Assembly: GCF_024346875.1 (NCBI RefSeq)
Contig: NZ_AP024871.1
Coordinates: 1,426,001-1,490,000, forward strand
Direction: 5' to 3'
Origin: Vibrio gallicus
GTDB lineage: Bacteria; Pseudomonadota; Gammaproteobacteria; Enterobacterales; Vibrionaceae
Length of the DNA: 64,000 nt
Shown: piece by piece, positions 17,268 to 28,705 of the stretch
How the letters are laid out: each line of letters starts with the position of its first letter
Position numbering within the stretch: the first letter of the stretch is position 1
Made by a program: the position numbers and the translations under genes
Notes under the pieces: generated by a model
Told to the model about the DNA's origin: nothing
What the model saw: only the letters and a program-made list of their open reading frames with translations
The model's database searches: none

Positions 17268-18734
17268 ATGCAAAACTTCAAACACCTACCAGAACCATTC
17301 CGTATTCGTGTTGTTGAGCCAGTAAAACGCACAACAGCTGAATACCGTGAACAAGCTATTCTTAAAGCGGGCATGAACCCATTCCTACTAGATAGTGAAG
17401 ATGTATTTATTGACCTGCTAACCGACAGCGGTACCGGTGCTATCACTCAAGAAATGCAAGCTGCAATGCTGCGTGGTGATGAAGCATATAGCGGCAGTCG
17501 TAGTTACTACGCACTCGCTAACGCTGTAAAAGACATTTTTGGCTATGACCTAACTATTCCGACTCACCAAGGTCGCGGCGCTGAACAAATTTATATCCCA
17601 GTTCTAATTAAAAAACGCGAAAAAGAGAAAGGTCTAGACCGTTCAAAAATGGTCGCTCTATCTAACTATTTCTTTGACACAACTCAAGGTCACACACAGG
17701 TTAACTGCTGTGTAGCGAAAAACGTATATACCGAAGATGCATTCGATACCTCTGTAAACGCTGACTTTAAGGGTAACTTTGACCTAGATAAGCTTGAAGA
17801 AGCCATTATCGAAGCCGGAGCTGCGAATGTTCCATATATCGTCAGTACAATTACTTGTAACTCCGCAGGTGGCCAGCCCGTGTCTATCGCTAACTTAAAA
17901 GCGGTATACGAGATTGCGCAAAAATATGACATACCAGTAATCATGGATTCAGCGCGCTATGCGGAGAATGCCTATTTCGTTCAGCAACGTGAACCAGGCT
18001 ATCAAGACTGGACTATCGAAGAGATCACTCGCGAATCTTATAAATACGCTGATGGCCTTGCAATGTCAGCTAAGAAAGATGCAATGGTTCAAATGGGTGG
18101 CCTATTGTGTTTTAAAGATGACTCATTCATGGATGTATACACTGATTGCCGTACCCTATGTGTGGTTCAAGAAGGCTTCCCTACCTATGGTGGCTTAGAA
18201 GGTGGCGCGATGGAGCGTCTGGCGGTTGGTCTATACGACGGCATGCGTCAAGAGTGGTTAGCATACCGTATCAACCAAATTCAATACCTAGTAGATGGCT
18301 TAGAAGCAATTGGTGTAGTTTGCCAACAAGCGGGTGGGCATGCAGCCTTTGTTGATGCTGGAAAACTACTTCCACATATCCCAGCAGAGCAATTCCCAGC
18401 ACACGCATTAGCATGTGAACTGTATAAAGTTGCCGGTATTCGCGCAGTTGAAATTGGTTCACTTCTATTGGGGCGTGACCCAGCGACAGGTAAACAACAC
18501 CCATGTCCTGCCGAACTGCTTCGTTTAACCATTCCGCGTGCTACTTATACTCAAACCCATATGGATTTTGTTATTGAGGCATTTGAAAAAGTAAAAGCAA
18601 ATGCAGCAAACGTAAAAGGATTGGATTTCACTTATGAGCCTGAAGTATTGCGTCACTTCACGGCAAGGCTTCAAGAGGTTACCCCTACAACAAATAAAAA
18701 AATCGAAAAAGAACTAGTGCTCGAAGAAGCATAA
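17268..18734 (+). CDS. tnaA: Tryptophanase
   Basis: 488 residues, closely similar along its full length to E. coli TnaA (471 aa). It splits L-tryptophan into indole, pyruvate and ammonia with pyridoxal phosphate. The segment [15 protein letters not shown] near residue 270 holds the PLP lysine, and the neighbouring TnaA motifs [20 protein letters not shown] and [18 protein letters not shown] are intact. A charged C-terminal tail of about 17 residues ([13 protein letters not shown] at the end) is longer than in E. coli. Preceded by tnaC and followed by a terminator-like hairpin and tnaB. Confidence 0.97.
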   Translation: MQNFKHLPEPFRIRVVEPVKRTTAEYREQAILKAGMNPFLLDSEDVFIDLLTDSGTGAITQEMQAAMLRGDEAYSGSRSYYALANAVKDIFGYDLTIPTHQGRGAEQIYIPVLIKKREKEKGLDRSKMVALSNYFFDTTQGHTQVNCCVAKNVYTEDAFDTSVNADFKGNFDLDKLEEAIIEAGAANVPYIVSTITCNSAGGQPVSIANLKAVYEIAQKYDIPVIMDSARYAENAYFVQQREPGYQDWTIEEITRESYKYADGLAMSAKKDAMVQMGGLLCFKDDSFMDVYTDCRTLCVVQEGFPTYGGLEGGAMERLAVGLYDGMRQEWLAYRINQIQYLVDGLEAIGVVCQQAGGHAAFVDAGKLLPHIPAEQFPAHALACELYKVAGIRAVEIGSLLLGRDPATGKQHPCPAELLRLTIPRATYTQTHMDFVIEAFEKVKANAANVKGLDFTYEPEVLRHFTARLQEVTPTTNKKIEKELVLEEA

Positions 18735-18742
18735 TTACTTTG

Positions 18743-18768
18743 AGGCGCATTCATAATTGATTGCGCCT
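18743..18768 (+). terminator. Terminator or attenuator between tnaA and tnaB
   Basis: AGGCGCA (18743-18749) and TGCGCCT (18762-18768) with a 12-base loop, followed by a run of T. It would reduce read-through into tnaB. Confidence 0.7.
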
Positions 18769-18855
18769 TTTTTCTCTAGCAATACAAAATAATAAAAGCA
18801 GAGAAATATAAGTAACAAACCCTATTCAAATAACGTGAAACAAAGGGAAATAATA

Positions 18856-20070
18856 ATGAAAAAGAATCCATCTCTAATAGGTGGTGCCTGTATCATTGCT
18901 AGTGTCTGTGTGGGCGCAGGAATGTTAGGTCTACCAAGTGCTGGCGCTGGTGCATGGACTATGTGGTCTATGTTAGCTATCGCATTAACTATGGTTGTAA
19001 TGACAATATCTGGTTGGATGCTATTAGAAGCATTTAAAAACTACGACTTAAAAGTATCTTTTGACACCGTAACCAAGGACTTATTAGGCGACAAAGTTAA
19101 TCTTCTAAATAATATTACCGTTTATTTTGTTGGCGGTATTTTATTATATGCTTATATCACTTCTTCCGGTCTTATATTACAAGATATACTCAATATCGAC
19201 GCCAAAATCGCATCTATACTCTTTGTTCTTGTCTTCTCTGCGTTTGTTTGGCACTCCACTAGAGCCGTTGACCGAATTTCGGTGATACTGATTACCTTTA
19301 TGGTTTTGAGTTTTGTATTCGGTGTCTCTGGACTGGCGGTAAAAGTAGATATGTCAGTGCTATTTGACACGATCAGTGAAGAAGTCGCTTATGCCCCTTA
19401 CGCGATGGCAATGCTACCTGTTGCTTTAACCTCATTTGGTTATCACCACTCCGTGTCATCAATGCGCGCCTATTACGGTGAAGAGAACAAAGCGAAGCAA
19501 GCCATTCTTGGTGGCACCGTTATCGCTTTGGCGCTGTATTTCTTATGGCTATTTAGTATTTTCGGTAACCTTCCAAGAACCGACTTTGGTCCGGTAATTG
19601 AGCAAGGCGGAAACGTCGATGCGCTATTAACTGCTCTAGGTTCTGTGATTGAATCAGAGCGTGTATCCAACGCTATCAACACCTTTTCAATGGCTGCGAT
19701 TCTATCTTCATTCATTGGTGTAGGTTTAGGGGTGTTCGATTTCTTGGCTGATTTCTTCAAATTTGAAGACTCCAAGCAAGGCCGCACAAAAACATGGCTA
19801 GTCACATTCTTGCCGCCGCTAGTGCTATCACTTCTATTCCCATTTGGCTTTGTTATTGCCATTGGTTATGCCGGCGCAGCTGCAACGGTATGGGCATGTA
19901 TTATCCCTGCACTGTTAGCGAAAAAAACTCGTGAAGCTAAAACAGGAAACGGCGGTTTTGTCGCCCCTGGCGGCCAAGCTATGATTACCGTGGTTATATC
20001 GTTTGGTGTGATGACCGCACTATTCCACGTCCTTTCTATGACTGGAACCCTGCCAACCTTCGTTGGTTAA
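18856..20070 (+). CDS. tnaB: Tryptophan/aromatic amino-acid permease TnaB
   Basis: 404 residues from the chosen ATG (MKKNPSLIGGACII), which is preceded by GGGAAA. Eleven or so membrane segments. The N-terminal GGACIIASVCVGAGMLGLPS motif is typical of the HAAAP family (TnaB, Mtr, TyrP). It brings tryptophan into the cell for tryptophanase, and position in tnaCAB supports TnaB. An ATG at 18835 would add seven residues without improving the ribosome-binding site. Confidence 0.9.
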   Translation: MKKNPSLIGGACIIASVCVGAGMLGLPSAGAGAWTMWSMLAIALTMVVMTISGWMLLEAFKNYDLKVSFDTVTKDLLGDKVNLLNNITVYFVGGILLYAYITSSGLILQDILNIDAKIASILFVLVFSAFVWHSTRAVDRISVILITFMVLSFVFGVSGLAVKVDMSVLFDTISEEVAYAPYAMAMLPVALTSFGYHHSVSSMRAYYGEENKAKQAILGGTVIALALYFLWLFSIFGNLPRTDFGPVIEQGGNVDALLTALGSVIESERVSNAINTFSMAAILSSFIGVGLGVFDFLADFFKFEDSKQGRTKTWLVTFLPPLVLSLLFPFGFVIAIGYAGAAATVWACIIPALLAKKTREAKTGNGGFVAPGGQAMITVVISFGVMTALFHVLSMTGTLPTFVG

Positions 20071-20091
20071 TTCTTTTTCAATAATACAATC

Positions 20092-20116
20092 AAGCGAGCC
20101 TTTTATAGGCTCGCTT
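20092..20116 (+). terminator. Terminator of the tna operon
   Basis: AAGCGAGCC (20092-20100), loop TTTTATA, GGCTCGCTT (20108-20116), then ATTTA. Confidence 0.75.
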
Positions 20117-20216
20117 ATTTACGTTTATATATAGGAAAAACATGACAGCTCTACTCTATAGATAGACAGTCTTAGTTATCTCGTTTTTGTTAAGAAGGGG
20201 TTAGGCGCTGGGTTCT

Positions 20217-21599
20217 AGGCTCTACAACCGTACTCCCCGTCATCCCGGTGGTGTTTTAAGCCGGGGTCTTTGGGTACTCGGGGGTTGGTTTGAAATCGTG
20301 ACCAATGATTGAGATCTGAGTGTCTACAGATCCCCGCCTGCGCGGGGAAGACGTTGGTGGGGCGTGGCGGTGAGTGGATGTAGCTATGTATCGATGTGGC
20401 GATGTAATACGATCTTAGACCGTGATATGACCCCAGAACCGAGGTTCTGGGGTCTGGGTTCTACAACCGTTCCCCTCGTCACCCCGGTGGTGTTTTAAGC
20501 CGGGGTCTTTGGGTACTCGGGGGTTGGTTTGAGGTCGTGACCAATAATGGAGGTCTGAGTGTCTACAGATCCCCGCCTGCGCGGGGAAGACGATGGTGGG
20601 GCGTGGCGGTGAGTGGATGTGGCGATGTAGCGATGTAATACGATCTTAGACCTTGATATCACCGCTGAACCTAGACCCTGAGTTCTAGAGCCGCTCCCCC
20701 CGTCACCCCAGTGGTGTTTTAAGCCGGGATCTTTGGATACTCGGGGGGTTGGTTTGAATTCGTGACCAATAATGGAGGTCTGAGTATCTACAGATCCCCG
20801 CCTGCGCGGGGAAGACGTTGATGGGGCGTGGCGGTGAGTAGATGTTGCGATGTTGCGATGTTGCGATGTTGCGATGTAATACGATCTTAGACCGTGATAT
20901 CACCGCAGAACCTAGACCCTGAGTTCTAGAGCCGCTCCCCCCGTCACCCCGGTGGTGTTTTAAGCCGGGGTCTTTGGATACTCGGGGATTGGTTTGAAAC
21001 AGTGACCAATGATTGAGATCTGAGTGTCTACAGCTCCCCGCCTGCGCGGGGAAGACGTTGGTGGGGCGTGGCGGTGAGTGGATGTATCGGTGTGGCGATG
21101 TGGCGATGTGGCGATGTAATACTACCTTAGACCGTGATATGACCTCAGAACCTAGGCATAGGCTCTAGAGCCGCTCCCCCGTCACCCCGGTGGTGTTTTA
21201 AGCCGGGGTCTTTGGTTACTCGGGGGTTGGTTTGAAACAGTGACCAATGATTGAGATCTGAGTGTCTACAGCTCCCCGCCTGCGCGGGGAAGACGTTGGT
21301 GGGGCGTGGCGGTGAGTGGATGTTGCGATGTTGCGATGTAATACGATCTTAGACCGTGATATCACCGCAGAACCTAGACCCTGAGTTCTAGAGCCGCTCC
21401 CCCCATCACCCCGGTGGTGTTTTAAGCCGGGGTCTTTGGATACTCGGGGATTGGTTTGAAACAGTGACCAATGATTGAGATCTGAGTGTCTACAGCTCCC
21501 CGCCTGCGCGGGGAAGACGTTGGTGGGGCGTAGCGGTGAGTGGATGTGGCGATGTGGCGATGTATCGATGTGGCGATGTAATACTACCTTAGACCGTGA
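20217..21599. repeat. Tandem array of about six 224-241 bp GC-rich palindromic units
   Basis: The anchor GTGTTTTAAGCCGG recurs at 20251, 20490, 20714, 20955, 21193 and 21417, giving periods of 239, 224, 241, 238 and 224 bp. Each unit has a CCCCGG...CCGGGG hairpin, a CCCCGC-CTGC-GCGGGG hairpin, a conserved single-stranded-looking stretch (GTGACCAATGATTGAGATCT), and a variable run of an 8-mer GATGTNGC. Run number explains most of the length differences. Units are 90 % or more alike by eye. No convincing gene is present. The array ends abruptly at the truncated ATPase. The first 100 bases after tnaB (20117-20216) are unique and hold no gene I can support. Confidence 0.9.
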
Positions 21600-22921
21600 T
21601 AGTTCGTCGTGAAGCAGGAGCGGTAGTTTACTCTGGCACCTCTGTTTATGAGGGTACGGTTCAGGTTCAGGTTGAAAAAGTAGGTAGCGAGGCGACCACT
21701 GCACAAATTGCCAAGCTTATTTACGACTCGCTAAGTGAGAAGAGTGAGATTCAGCAAGTTACCCAAGATATGGCTAATCGTCGGGTTAAAATCACCTTAG
21801 GGATCGGTGCCGCAGTCTTCGCTTTAACCCAAGATCTCAATCGCGTTGCCTCTGTGTTTCTAGTTGATTATTCATGCGCACTTAAGCTCAGCACGCCTGT
21901 AACCTTTAAGTCGATCATGTATCGCGCTGCGTCACAAGGCATCCTATTTAAGGGTGGCAGTGCCATTGAAAAACTGGTCAACGTCGATACCTGCGTGTTT
22001 GATAAAACCGGAACCCTTACCTACGGCAATATGGAAGTCACAGACGTGATTCCGCTATGCGCGACCAACTCAGCTAAAGATCTGTTAGCAATGGCAGCAT
22101 CGATTGAGGAACATAGTAATCACCCTCTTTCACAAGCTGTCGTTAATGCCGCAACACAACACGATCTGCCGCATATTGATCACGGAGAGGTAGAATACGT
22201 TATTGCCCACGGTTTACGAACTACCCTAAATAGTGGTCAAATCGTAATGGGAAGTCGCCACTTCCTTGAAGAGCATGAGGATGTCGACTTCTCTAATGAT
22301 GAACAGACCATTCAAGAGTACGAGGCCCTTGGTCGGCACCTGATCTTTGTCTCCTTTAATGGGAAATTGATTGGTATGCTTGGTTTGAGAGATCATCTGC
22401 GTGAAGATGCTATTGAAACTCTGGCATCATTAAGAGATCTCGGTATCAATGAGCTAATAATGATCACCGGTGATAGCCAGTTTAAAGCCAGTATTTTAGG
22501 TGAAGAGCTAAAACTTGATCGCGTGTTCGCCGAAGCGGTTCCTTCAGCAAAATCATCCATCGTTGAATCGCTGCAAGCTGAAGGTAAAAAAGTGATGTTC
22601 GTCGGAGACGGCGTGAATGATGCGCCGGCTTTAACTGCTGCCGATGTAGGCGTAGCCATGTCTCAAGGTACAGAGTTGGCCCGACAAGTCGCAGATGTGG
22701 TTCTGCTGCATGACACCTTATCAGCCGTTGCTCAAGCAAGAGAGCTTTCTGATATTGCGATGAAGGTTATCAACTCAAATATCAAAGCTGCCGAGTACAT
22801 TAACAGTGGCATCATGCTCGCCGCCGCACTTGGGTATCTGAGTCCAGCAATGAGCGCCCTACTGCACAATGGTACAACGCTGTCTATTCTTGGACGCTCC
22901 GCAGCATTGAGACATATATAA
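21600..22921 (+). pseudogene. 5'-truncated metal-transporting P1B-type ATPase
   Basis: About 440 residues remain, beginning inside the actuator domain (GTSVYEGTVQVQVEKVGSE). The last membrane segments, DKTGT phosphorylation site, HP motif (EEHSNHPLSQAV), GDGVNDAP and the natural end are intact. The intramembrane motif reads SCALKLSTP in place of CPC. All metal-binding domains, the first membrane helices and the TGE loop are missing, replaced by the repeat array. A GTG at 21596 is open but would yield a non-functional half-pump. The reading frame itself is undamaged, so truncation is probably recent. A terminator follows. Confidence 0.85.
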
Positions 22922-22924
22922 ACA

Positions 22925-22954
22925 AATAGCCACTAATTGATATTAGTGGCTATT
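22925..22954. terminator. Terminator after the truncated ATPase gene
   Basis: AATAGCCACTAAT (22925-22937), loop TGAT, ATTAGTGGCTATT (22942-22954), then TTTT. The stem lies between convergent genes. Confidence 0.8.
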
Positions 22955-22971
22955 TTTTATCAGGGATTTCA

Positions 22972-24003
22972 CTACAAAGCGCTAAGGTAAGCCTTCAATG
23001 ATTTTAGCCTAACCGTTGCCCCACCAATGATATCCATAAACCCTAGAATTGGGTGCGGTTTGGTTGCTGAGATCCACGCAGAACCGGTTGCGCCAACGGG
23101 AATGTTGTAGCCTTGTGGCTCTTCAAATTCAATAATTACAGTTCGTCCATGCGCTCCAGCATTGTTCGCAACATGTTGCGTCACATTCTGCGCACCATTT
23201 TTCACTGATACCGTCGCCTCACCAGTACCGCTGGTAATGCTGTGTACCTTGCCTCTAAATACCTCACCCGGATGGGAGTTAACATAAAACTCAGCAAACT
23301 GACCCGCTTTGATGTAGCGGTAAGTCTGATCACTGACACGCATTTCCATAAACTTCTTGCTGGTATCATAGATGTGCATGTTACCTGTGCGAGTCCCCTT
23401 AGAGATATTTACTACACCAATCTGGCCGTCAAATGGTGCCACGACTTGGTTCATCTCGTTCTGCCATTGGCTCTCTGAGATCTGGGCTTTGATAGTAACA
23501 ATCTCAGCACGTAATTCTGACAAATGCGAATAACCTTGCTCGATGCTATTTTTCACATCATCACGTTCCGATTGACTGCTGTACTCTTTTAGCTTCATCA
23601 AGCGCACCATGGTTGTTTCATCGGTTTTGATCTGGGTTTTAGTTGCCGAGATCTGATGATTGATGGCTTGTATCTGAGCTTTTAAACCCTTAATTTCTTC
23701 AACTGAGTCGGTTGCCTCTAGGGTATAAAGTAATTCACCTTTCTCAACTATCTGGTTGTGATTGACCAGCACGCTTTCTACTTTTTGTCCCACCAGTGGA
23801 CTCAATACAGCATGAGGCGCCTTTACGGTACTGCTATCTGTTAAATCCACCGGCGCCCAAAAGCGGCTTACGGTAAACAGGGTCATGGCTAAAAAAGCGC
23901 CAAATGCGGTAATCATAGTGGCATTGCGTAGGTTCCATTTTATGACTCCGGCCTTAACCAAAATCCACATAATGAACACATAGGGAAGCATGATCTCTTT
24001 CAT
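22972..24003 (-). CDS. HlyD/EmrA-type membrane fusion protein (copy 1)
   Basis: 343 residues. A hydrophobic N-terminus with two membrane segments is followed by a barrel-sandwich half (VKAPHAVLSPLVGQKVESVLV), an alpha-hairpin of about 80 residues rich in Lys/Glu, the second half (APFDGQIGVVNISKGTRTGN) and a beta-barrel domain. Such proteins link an inner-membrane pump to an outer-membrane channel, but no pump gene is adjacent. The start overlaps the stop of the 153-residue partner gene (TAATG). A close paralogue lies at 38399-39430. Confidence 0.85.
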   Translation of the reverse strand: MKEIMLPYVFIMWILVKAGVIKWNLRNATMITAFGAFLAMTLFTVSRFWAPVDLTDSSTVKAPHAVLSPLVGQKVESVLVNHNQIVEKGELLYTLEATDSVEEIKGLKAQIQAINHQISATKTQIKTDETTMVRLMKLKEYSSQSERDDVKNSIEQGYSHLSELRAEIVTIKAQISESQWQNEMNQVVAPFDGQIGVVNISKGTRTGNMHIYDTSKKFMEMRVSDQTYRYIKAGQFAEFYVNSHPGEVFRGKVHSITSGTGEATVSVKNGAQNVTQHVANNAGAHGRTVIIEFEEPQGYNIPVGATGSAWISATKPHPILGFMDIIGGATVRLKSLKAYLSAL

Positions 24004-24464
24004 TATTTAGACTCCTTCACTGACATGTTGCCGTTTTTTACACCACGACTAATCACACCACTTAACGAATTTCCAATAATGTCCCAACGCGTGAACGCAA
24101 TGACAATCGCTAATACCCACCAAGTTTTACTGATAAACAGGCCACACAAAGACAACGCAAACACCACATTGGTATGTGCACTGTTGCGATGTTCGCTCTC
24201 GTGGACTGCAACCTCATGTAATTGCCATAGCAAATAAGCAACGTAGGCAAAAATTGAGATGGTTACAACGAAGATGATACCCATGAAAACTTCAGAATTG
24301 AGCAGTTTTATGATGGAAGGGTTGCCATCAACAAATTCGCTCGCTGGCATGGATTTGCCGTGAATGTTAGATAACGTCGAGAAAAATAGTGAGGTTGCAG
24401 CCGCCGCGCTCAGCACAGCAATTGCCTTTGTTAGCCACTTTACAACACCGAACAGTCTTTTCAT
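24003..24464 (-). CDS. Inner-membrane partner of the HlyD protein (copy 1), unknown function
   Basis: 153 residues with about four hydrophobic segments, at residues 12-30, 58-80, 105-118 and 120-135. The segment ESEHRNSAHTNVVFALSLCG and the WWVLAIVIAFTRWD stretch are shared with the paralogue at 37875. No known family comes to mind with certainty. It always precedes the HlyD gene in this window and is coupled to it by a one-base overlap, so the two probably form one complex. The 292 bases upstream (24465-24756) hold the divergent promoters, with no other feature seen. Confidence 0.7.
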   Translation of the reverse strand: MKRLFGVVKWLTKAIAVLSAAAATSLFFSTLSNIHGKSMPASEFVDGNPSIIKLLNSEVFMGIIFVVTISIFAYVAYLLWQLHEVAVHESEHRNSAHTNVVFALSLCGLFISKTWWVLAIVIAFTRWDIIGNSLSGVISRGVKNGNMSVKESK

Positions 24465-24756
24465 TACTTACTCTCTCTAGTTAGGCATAATACTAATAAG
24501 TCTTGTAGCGACTACGCATATGGCACTCTAACTTCACACCGTGTTTGCCATCTCCCTATTTCGTAATCTCCACCACATAGTGACGATAATAAATTTCTAT
24601 GATTACCTCCAATCATTCGCTGTCATACCTGATATGCATGAAAGGTATATTGTGTAAAATGACGCGGTTAGGTGGCAGATAAGCCAAGGATTCAATACAA
24701 TCTGCCCATTGGTTCTATATCTCGCCTCCATCTCATATTAAAGGTACAACGACCCC

Positions 24757-26457
24757 ATGAGCATCGACCCGCTTTTCACCCAGTTTGAGCCATCTGTTAC
24801 CTCGCTACCGATGCCGCAAAAGTTTACCTTTCCTTTCTATTATGAGCCGCACCCACTGACGATCATCGCATGCGATCTACTGCAAAAAAAACTGAGTTCA
24901 AACAGTCGATTTAATGAACTGTTTGGCCTACAACCCGATCAAAGCCTAAATACAGAAAAAGGCTCCACTGTGAGTGGGAAAATGTTTGGGGTGTTGATAG
25001 TAAAAAATAGCGCGGGAGAGCTCGGATTTATCAGTGCTTTCTCCGGCAAGATAGATGATAGCAATCACCATCAAGGCTTCGTACCACCGGTGTACGATAT
25101 GCTAGAAAATGATGGTTTTTTTAGAGCTGAACTAGAAAAGGTTAACCGGATTTCGACACAGCTAAAAATCTATATCAGCACCTCTGATATTAACGAGCTT
25201 AAGCAGCAACTCTGCGAACTCATTGAGCAACAATCATCTCAAATAAAACATATGCAAGCTGAGATAGCTGAAAGTAGAAAACTGCGTAAACAACAGCGCA
25301 TCCAAGCACAACAGTCGTTAAGTGCAGATGAGTATCAACAGATTGAGAAGAAACTGGCTCAGCACAGTGTGGCGCAAAAGAATCAGTTAAAATGGCTCAA
25401 ACAGCAGTGGGCAGATAAGCAGGTAGTGCTGACTGATGAAATCACTCACATTGAGCAAATTATCACCGACTTGAAATCTCAACGCGCAATGCAGTCTAAT
25501 CAACTTCAGCACAAGATTTTTTCGCATTACTCTTTCTTGAATGCAAAGGGTGAACGTCAAGATTTAAACCAAATCTTCGCCCAAACTGCCTACAAAGTGC
25601 CACCCGCAGGTGCGGGCGAGTGTGCTGCGCCCAAGTTAATGCAATACGCCTATCTCAATGGCTACACACCAATTGCCATGGCCGAGTTTTGGTGGGGCCG
25701 TGCACCACAATCTGAAGTTCGTCAGCACCAACAGTTTTATCCATCGTGTATGAGTAAATGCCATCCTATCTTATCGCACATGCTACAAGGATTAGCAGTA
25801 GACCCAAATCCACTACTAGAGAATCCAGCCCAAGATAAGCCGTTACCCATCATCTATGAAGATCAGCATATTGTGGTAGTAAATAAGCCAGAAGGGTTTC
25901 TTTCTGTACCTGGCCGACATATTCAAGATTCAGCGCTTCACCGTATACAGCAGATGTATCCAGATGCAGAAGGTCCTTTTGCACTGCACCGCCTAGATAT
26001 GGCAACCTCGGGTTTGTTGGTGTTTGCCTTAACCAAGCGTGCCAACAAATCACTGCAAAAACAGTTTATCTCGCGAGAGGTGAAAAAACGCTACGCGGCA
26101 TTAATTGATGGCAAATTGCTACAGCAACAAGGCGATATTACTCTGCCTTTATGCGGCGACCCTTATGATAGGCCAAGACAGATGGTGTCGTTTACCGACG
26201 GTAAGCCTGCGCATACGCGCTATCAACTGCTCGAAAACCTTAATGGGCACAGCAAGGTCATGCTGTACCCAGAAACGGGCCGTACCCACCAACTTCGCGT
26301 ACATTGTGCCCATGAGCAGGGGCTTAACATGCCTATTATTGGCGATACCTTATATGGCCGCAAAGACGCTAGACTATATCTGCACGCACAGCAGCTCAGT
26401 TTTACCCACCCTATCAGTAAAGAGTGGGTCACCTTTGAAGCGCAAATCCCATTTTAG
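24757..26457 (+). CDS. RluA-family pseudouridine synthase with long N-terminal extension
   Basis: 566 residues. The last 210 form the synthase domain: [15 protein letters not shown], then the catalytic Asp in [15 protein letters not shown], and a terminal [12 protein letters not shown] motif. The first 350 residues are an extension with a strongly charged Glu/Gln coiled coil near residues 140-240 and a cysteine-containing segment ([15 protein letters not shown]). Long RluA-like proteins of this type occur in vibrios. The modified base in RNA is unknown. The final bases overlap the converging recQ-like gene by 4. Confidence 0.85.
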   Translation: MSIDPLFTQFEPSVTSLPMPQKFTFPFYYEPHPLTIIACDLLQKKLSSNSRFNELFGLQPDQSLNTEKGSTVSGKMFGVLIVKNSAGELGFISAFSGKIDDSNHHQGFVPPVYDMLENDGFFRAELEKVNRISTQLKIYISTSDINELKQQLCELIEQQSSQIKHMQAEIAESRKLRKQQRIQAQQSLSADEYQQIEKKLAQHSVAQKNQLKWLKQQWADKQVVLTDEITHIEQIITDLKSQRAMQSNQLQHKIFSHYSFLNAKGERQDLNQIFAQTAYKVPPAGAGECAAPKLMQYAYLNGYTPIAMAEFWWGRAPQSEVRQHQQFYPSCMSKCHPILSHMLQGLAVDPNPLLENPAQDKPLPIIYEDQHIVVVNKPEGFLSVPGRHIQDSALHRIQQMYPDAEGPFALHRLDMATSGLLVFALTKRANKSLQKQFISREVKKRYAALIDGKLLQQQGDITLPLCGDPYDRPRQMVSFTDGKPAHTRYQLLENLNGHSKVMLYPETGRTHQLRVHCAHEQGLNMPIIGDTLYGRKDARLYLHAQQLSFTHPISKEWVTFEAQIPF

Positions 26458-28622
26458 GACTCGTTTGCCAGTGTTGCCAGCTGTTGCTGATAGGCAAAGT
26501 GACCTAGGATACAACGCAAGGTGCCGTAGTCATACTTAGCGTCAAAGTGCTCAAACAAGGGCTTTAGTTTGCCCTCGGAAAGAATATTTAGCTGCTTGAT
26601 AACCGTATCCAATTGGTCTAAATCGAGTGGATCAATCTCTATCACTTGATGCAGTTGGCATGTTCCTAATTCTATTGCGGATGCTAGGTGGCTCATAACG
26701 GTATTGAGTGCTATGCCGCGCTCTTTTGCCACCTGTTCAGTATCATTCAACGATAAAAACAGCTCTAATGTCGTTTGCTCTGTCGCACTCAACATCGGAC
26801 GCTGTTTTGGTTGTTGCGCCATCAACTCGATGATCGACTCACCATATTTAGTCACCTTGGCTTGACCAAAGCCTGAGATCTGAGCCAATTCATCCAGTGT
26901 TATGGGCCTCTTTAATGCAATATCTGCCAAACTCGCATCATGACAAATAACATAAGCTGGAACATTTTGCTCCTTAGCAAGGTCAGCGCGGAGTGCTCTG
27001 AGTTTCTCAAACACTTCGCTATCTTGAGCTGAAAGCGCAGAACTTTTTTTCGCAGCCGTGGACTTTTTCTTAGTGGCTTTGCGAAGCTCACGCAGCTCTA
27101 TGGTTTGCTCCCCCTTAAGCACTGCGCGGCATTGCTCAGTTAGCCTAAGGTTGTTATACATACCCTCTACTGTCAGATAATTCATCGCAATTAACTGCCT
27201 AAATACGCCCTTCCACTGCTCTGCAGTAAGCTCAGTACCAATGCCAAATGTAGAGAGCGTATCGTGACCAAAGCGTTGAGTTTTATCATCACTTTTACCA
27301 AGCAGGACATTCACTAGATGGGTCACACCAAAGCGTTGACCTGAGCGATAAACGGTAGAAAGCGCCTTCTGCGCAGCCTCTGTACCATCCCAGGTTTTAG
27401 GCGGATTTAAGCAGTTGTCGCAATTGCCACACCCTTTTTCTAATGGTTCGCCAAAGTAGCCGAGTAAGGTTTGACGACGACAAGCGCTAAGCTCGCAATA
27501 TCCTAACAATGAATTAAGCTTACCCACCTGCACTTGCTTATATTGTTGATTGCCATCAGAGTTTTCCACCATTTGCTTTTGCATCACCAGATCTTGCAAG
27601 CCATAAGCCATCCAAGCGTTGGCTGGCAAACCATCGCGCCCTGCTCGCCCTGTTTCTTGATAGTAAGACTCTATGCTTTTGGGCAGGCTAAGGTGCGCAA
27701 CAAAACGGACATCGGGTTTATCTATCCCCATACCAAACGCAATCGTCGCCACTATGATGATGCCCTCTTCACGTAAGAAGCGCTGCTGATTCTGATTCTT
27801 TTGTTCAACGGACATACCGGCATGATAAGGCAATGCAACCCGCCCTTTATCTGACAGCCAGTTAGCGGTTTCCTCAACCTTCTTGCGTGATAGGCAATAA
27901 ATCACCCCAGCATCTTGCGCATGGTTGGCCTCAATAAAGTCCCAAAGTTCATGCTTAGCATTGGCTTTTTCACTAACGTGATAACGGATATTGGGACGGT
28001 CAAAACTGTGTACAAATACCTTGGCATCAGCAAGATGAAGCTGGGCAATAATCTCTTGCTTGGTGCGCTCATCTGCGGTGGCAGTTAACGCGATACGCGG
28101 AATATTCGGGAATCTCTGCGGCAGAATAGATAATTTTTGGTACTCAGGTCGAAAATCGTGTCCCCACTGACTTACACAGTGCGCTTCATCAATGGCAAAT
28201 AGCGATATACTCGATTGTTCAAGAAGATTAAGAGTACGCTCCAACAATAAACGCTCAGGTGAGACGTAAAGCAGTTGTATTTCGCCACTTAGCACTAAAG
28301 CTTCAACTTCCTGCTGCTCGTATTGATCTTGGGTTGAATTTAGAAAGGCGCACGCCACGCCAACTTGCCGCAACGCATCTACCTGATCTTTCATCAGTGC
28401 AATCAGTGGCGACACCACCACTCCTACGCCAGAGCGTACCATTGCAGGGATCTGATAACAGATGGATTTACCGCCACCGGTTGGCATCAAGGTCAGAACA
28501 TCTTGCCCTTGTACCACACTCTCTACTATGGCTTGTTGCTGGTGACGAAAACTGTCGTAACCAAAAACTGAATTTAATACCTCGATTGGCTGAGGTTTAT
28601 TGGCGTGCTCAAACTGACTCAA
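26454..28622 (-). CDS. recQ: ATP-dependent DNA helicase RecQ
   Basis: 722 residues. Helicase motifs are in order: [16 protein letters not shown] (I), [18 protein letters not shown] (II and the RecQ-specific aromatic loop), ALTATAD (III) and [12 protein letters not shown] (VI). A zinc-binding domain with C-x16-C-x2-C-x2-C type spacing follows ([21 protein letters not shown]). Then come a winged helix, a Lys/Ala-rich linker, an HRDC domain near 540-610 and an extra C-terminal helix-turn-helix-like domain. It is about 110 residues longer than E. coli RecQ. If a second, shorter recQ exists elsewhere, this would be a paralogue. Confidence 0.85.
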   Translation of the reverse strand: MSQFEHANKPQPIEVLNSVFGYDSFRHQQQAIVESVVQGQDVLTLMPTGGGKSICYQIPAMVRSGVGVVVSPLIALMKDQVDALRQVGVACAFLNSTQDQYEQQEVEALVLSGEIQLLYVSPERLLLERTLNLLEQSSISLFAIDEAHCVSQWGHDFRPEYQKLSILPQRFPNIPRIALTATADERTKQEIIAQLHLADAKVFVHSFDRPNIRYHVSEKANAKHELWDFIEANHAQDAGVIYCLSRKKVEETANWLSDKGRVALPYHAGMSVEQKNQNQQRFLREEGIIIVATIAFGMGIDKPDVRFVAHLSLPKSIESYYQETGRAGRDGLPANAWMAYGLQDLVMQKQMVENSDGNQQYKQVQVGKLNSLLGYCELSACRRQTLLGYFGEPLEKGCGNCDNCLNPPKTWDGTEAAQKALSTVYRSGQRFGVTHLVNVLLGKSDDKTQRFGHDTLSTFGIGTELTAEQWKGVFRQLIAMNYLTVEGMYNNLRLTEQCRAVLKGEQTIELRELRKATKKKSTAAKKSSALSAQDSEVFEKLRALRADLAKEQNVPAYVICHDASLADIALKRPITLDELAQISGFGQAKVTKYGESIIELMAQQPKQRPMLSATEQTTLELFLSLNDTEQVAKERGIALNTVMSHLASAIELGTCQLHQVIEIDPLDLDQLDTVIKQLNILSEGKLKPLFEHFDAKYDYGTLRCILGHFAYQQQLATLANES

Positions 28623-28705
28623 TGCAAAACTTCCTAAGGGTTAATGAAACAAAGGATAGCGAAGAGTCAGTAATAAAGCAGTTGATAATAGTATGAAACA
28701 CGCTC

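Noticed and set aside
20330..21560. GTGGCGGTGAGTG in each repeat unit equals 13 bases of the tRNA-Ser 3' end
   Set aside because: The match is short, stops at once, and lies 38 kb away within a repeat of different origin. A true attachment site should be longer and reach into the T arm.
20217..21599. The palindromic array as a CRISPR array
   Set aside because: Units are over 220 bp with no short repeat/spacer alternation and no cas genes nearby.
21216..21704. Long open frames inside the repeat array on the minus strand
   Set aside because: They follow the repeat pattern, run into the ATPase on the other strand, have no ribosome-binding site, and their products look like out-of-frame translations.
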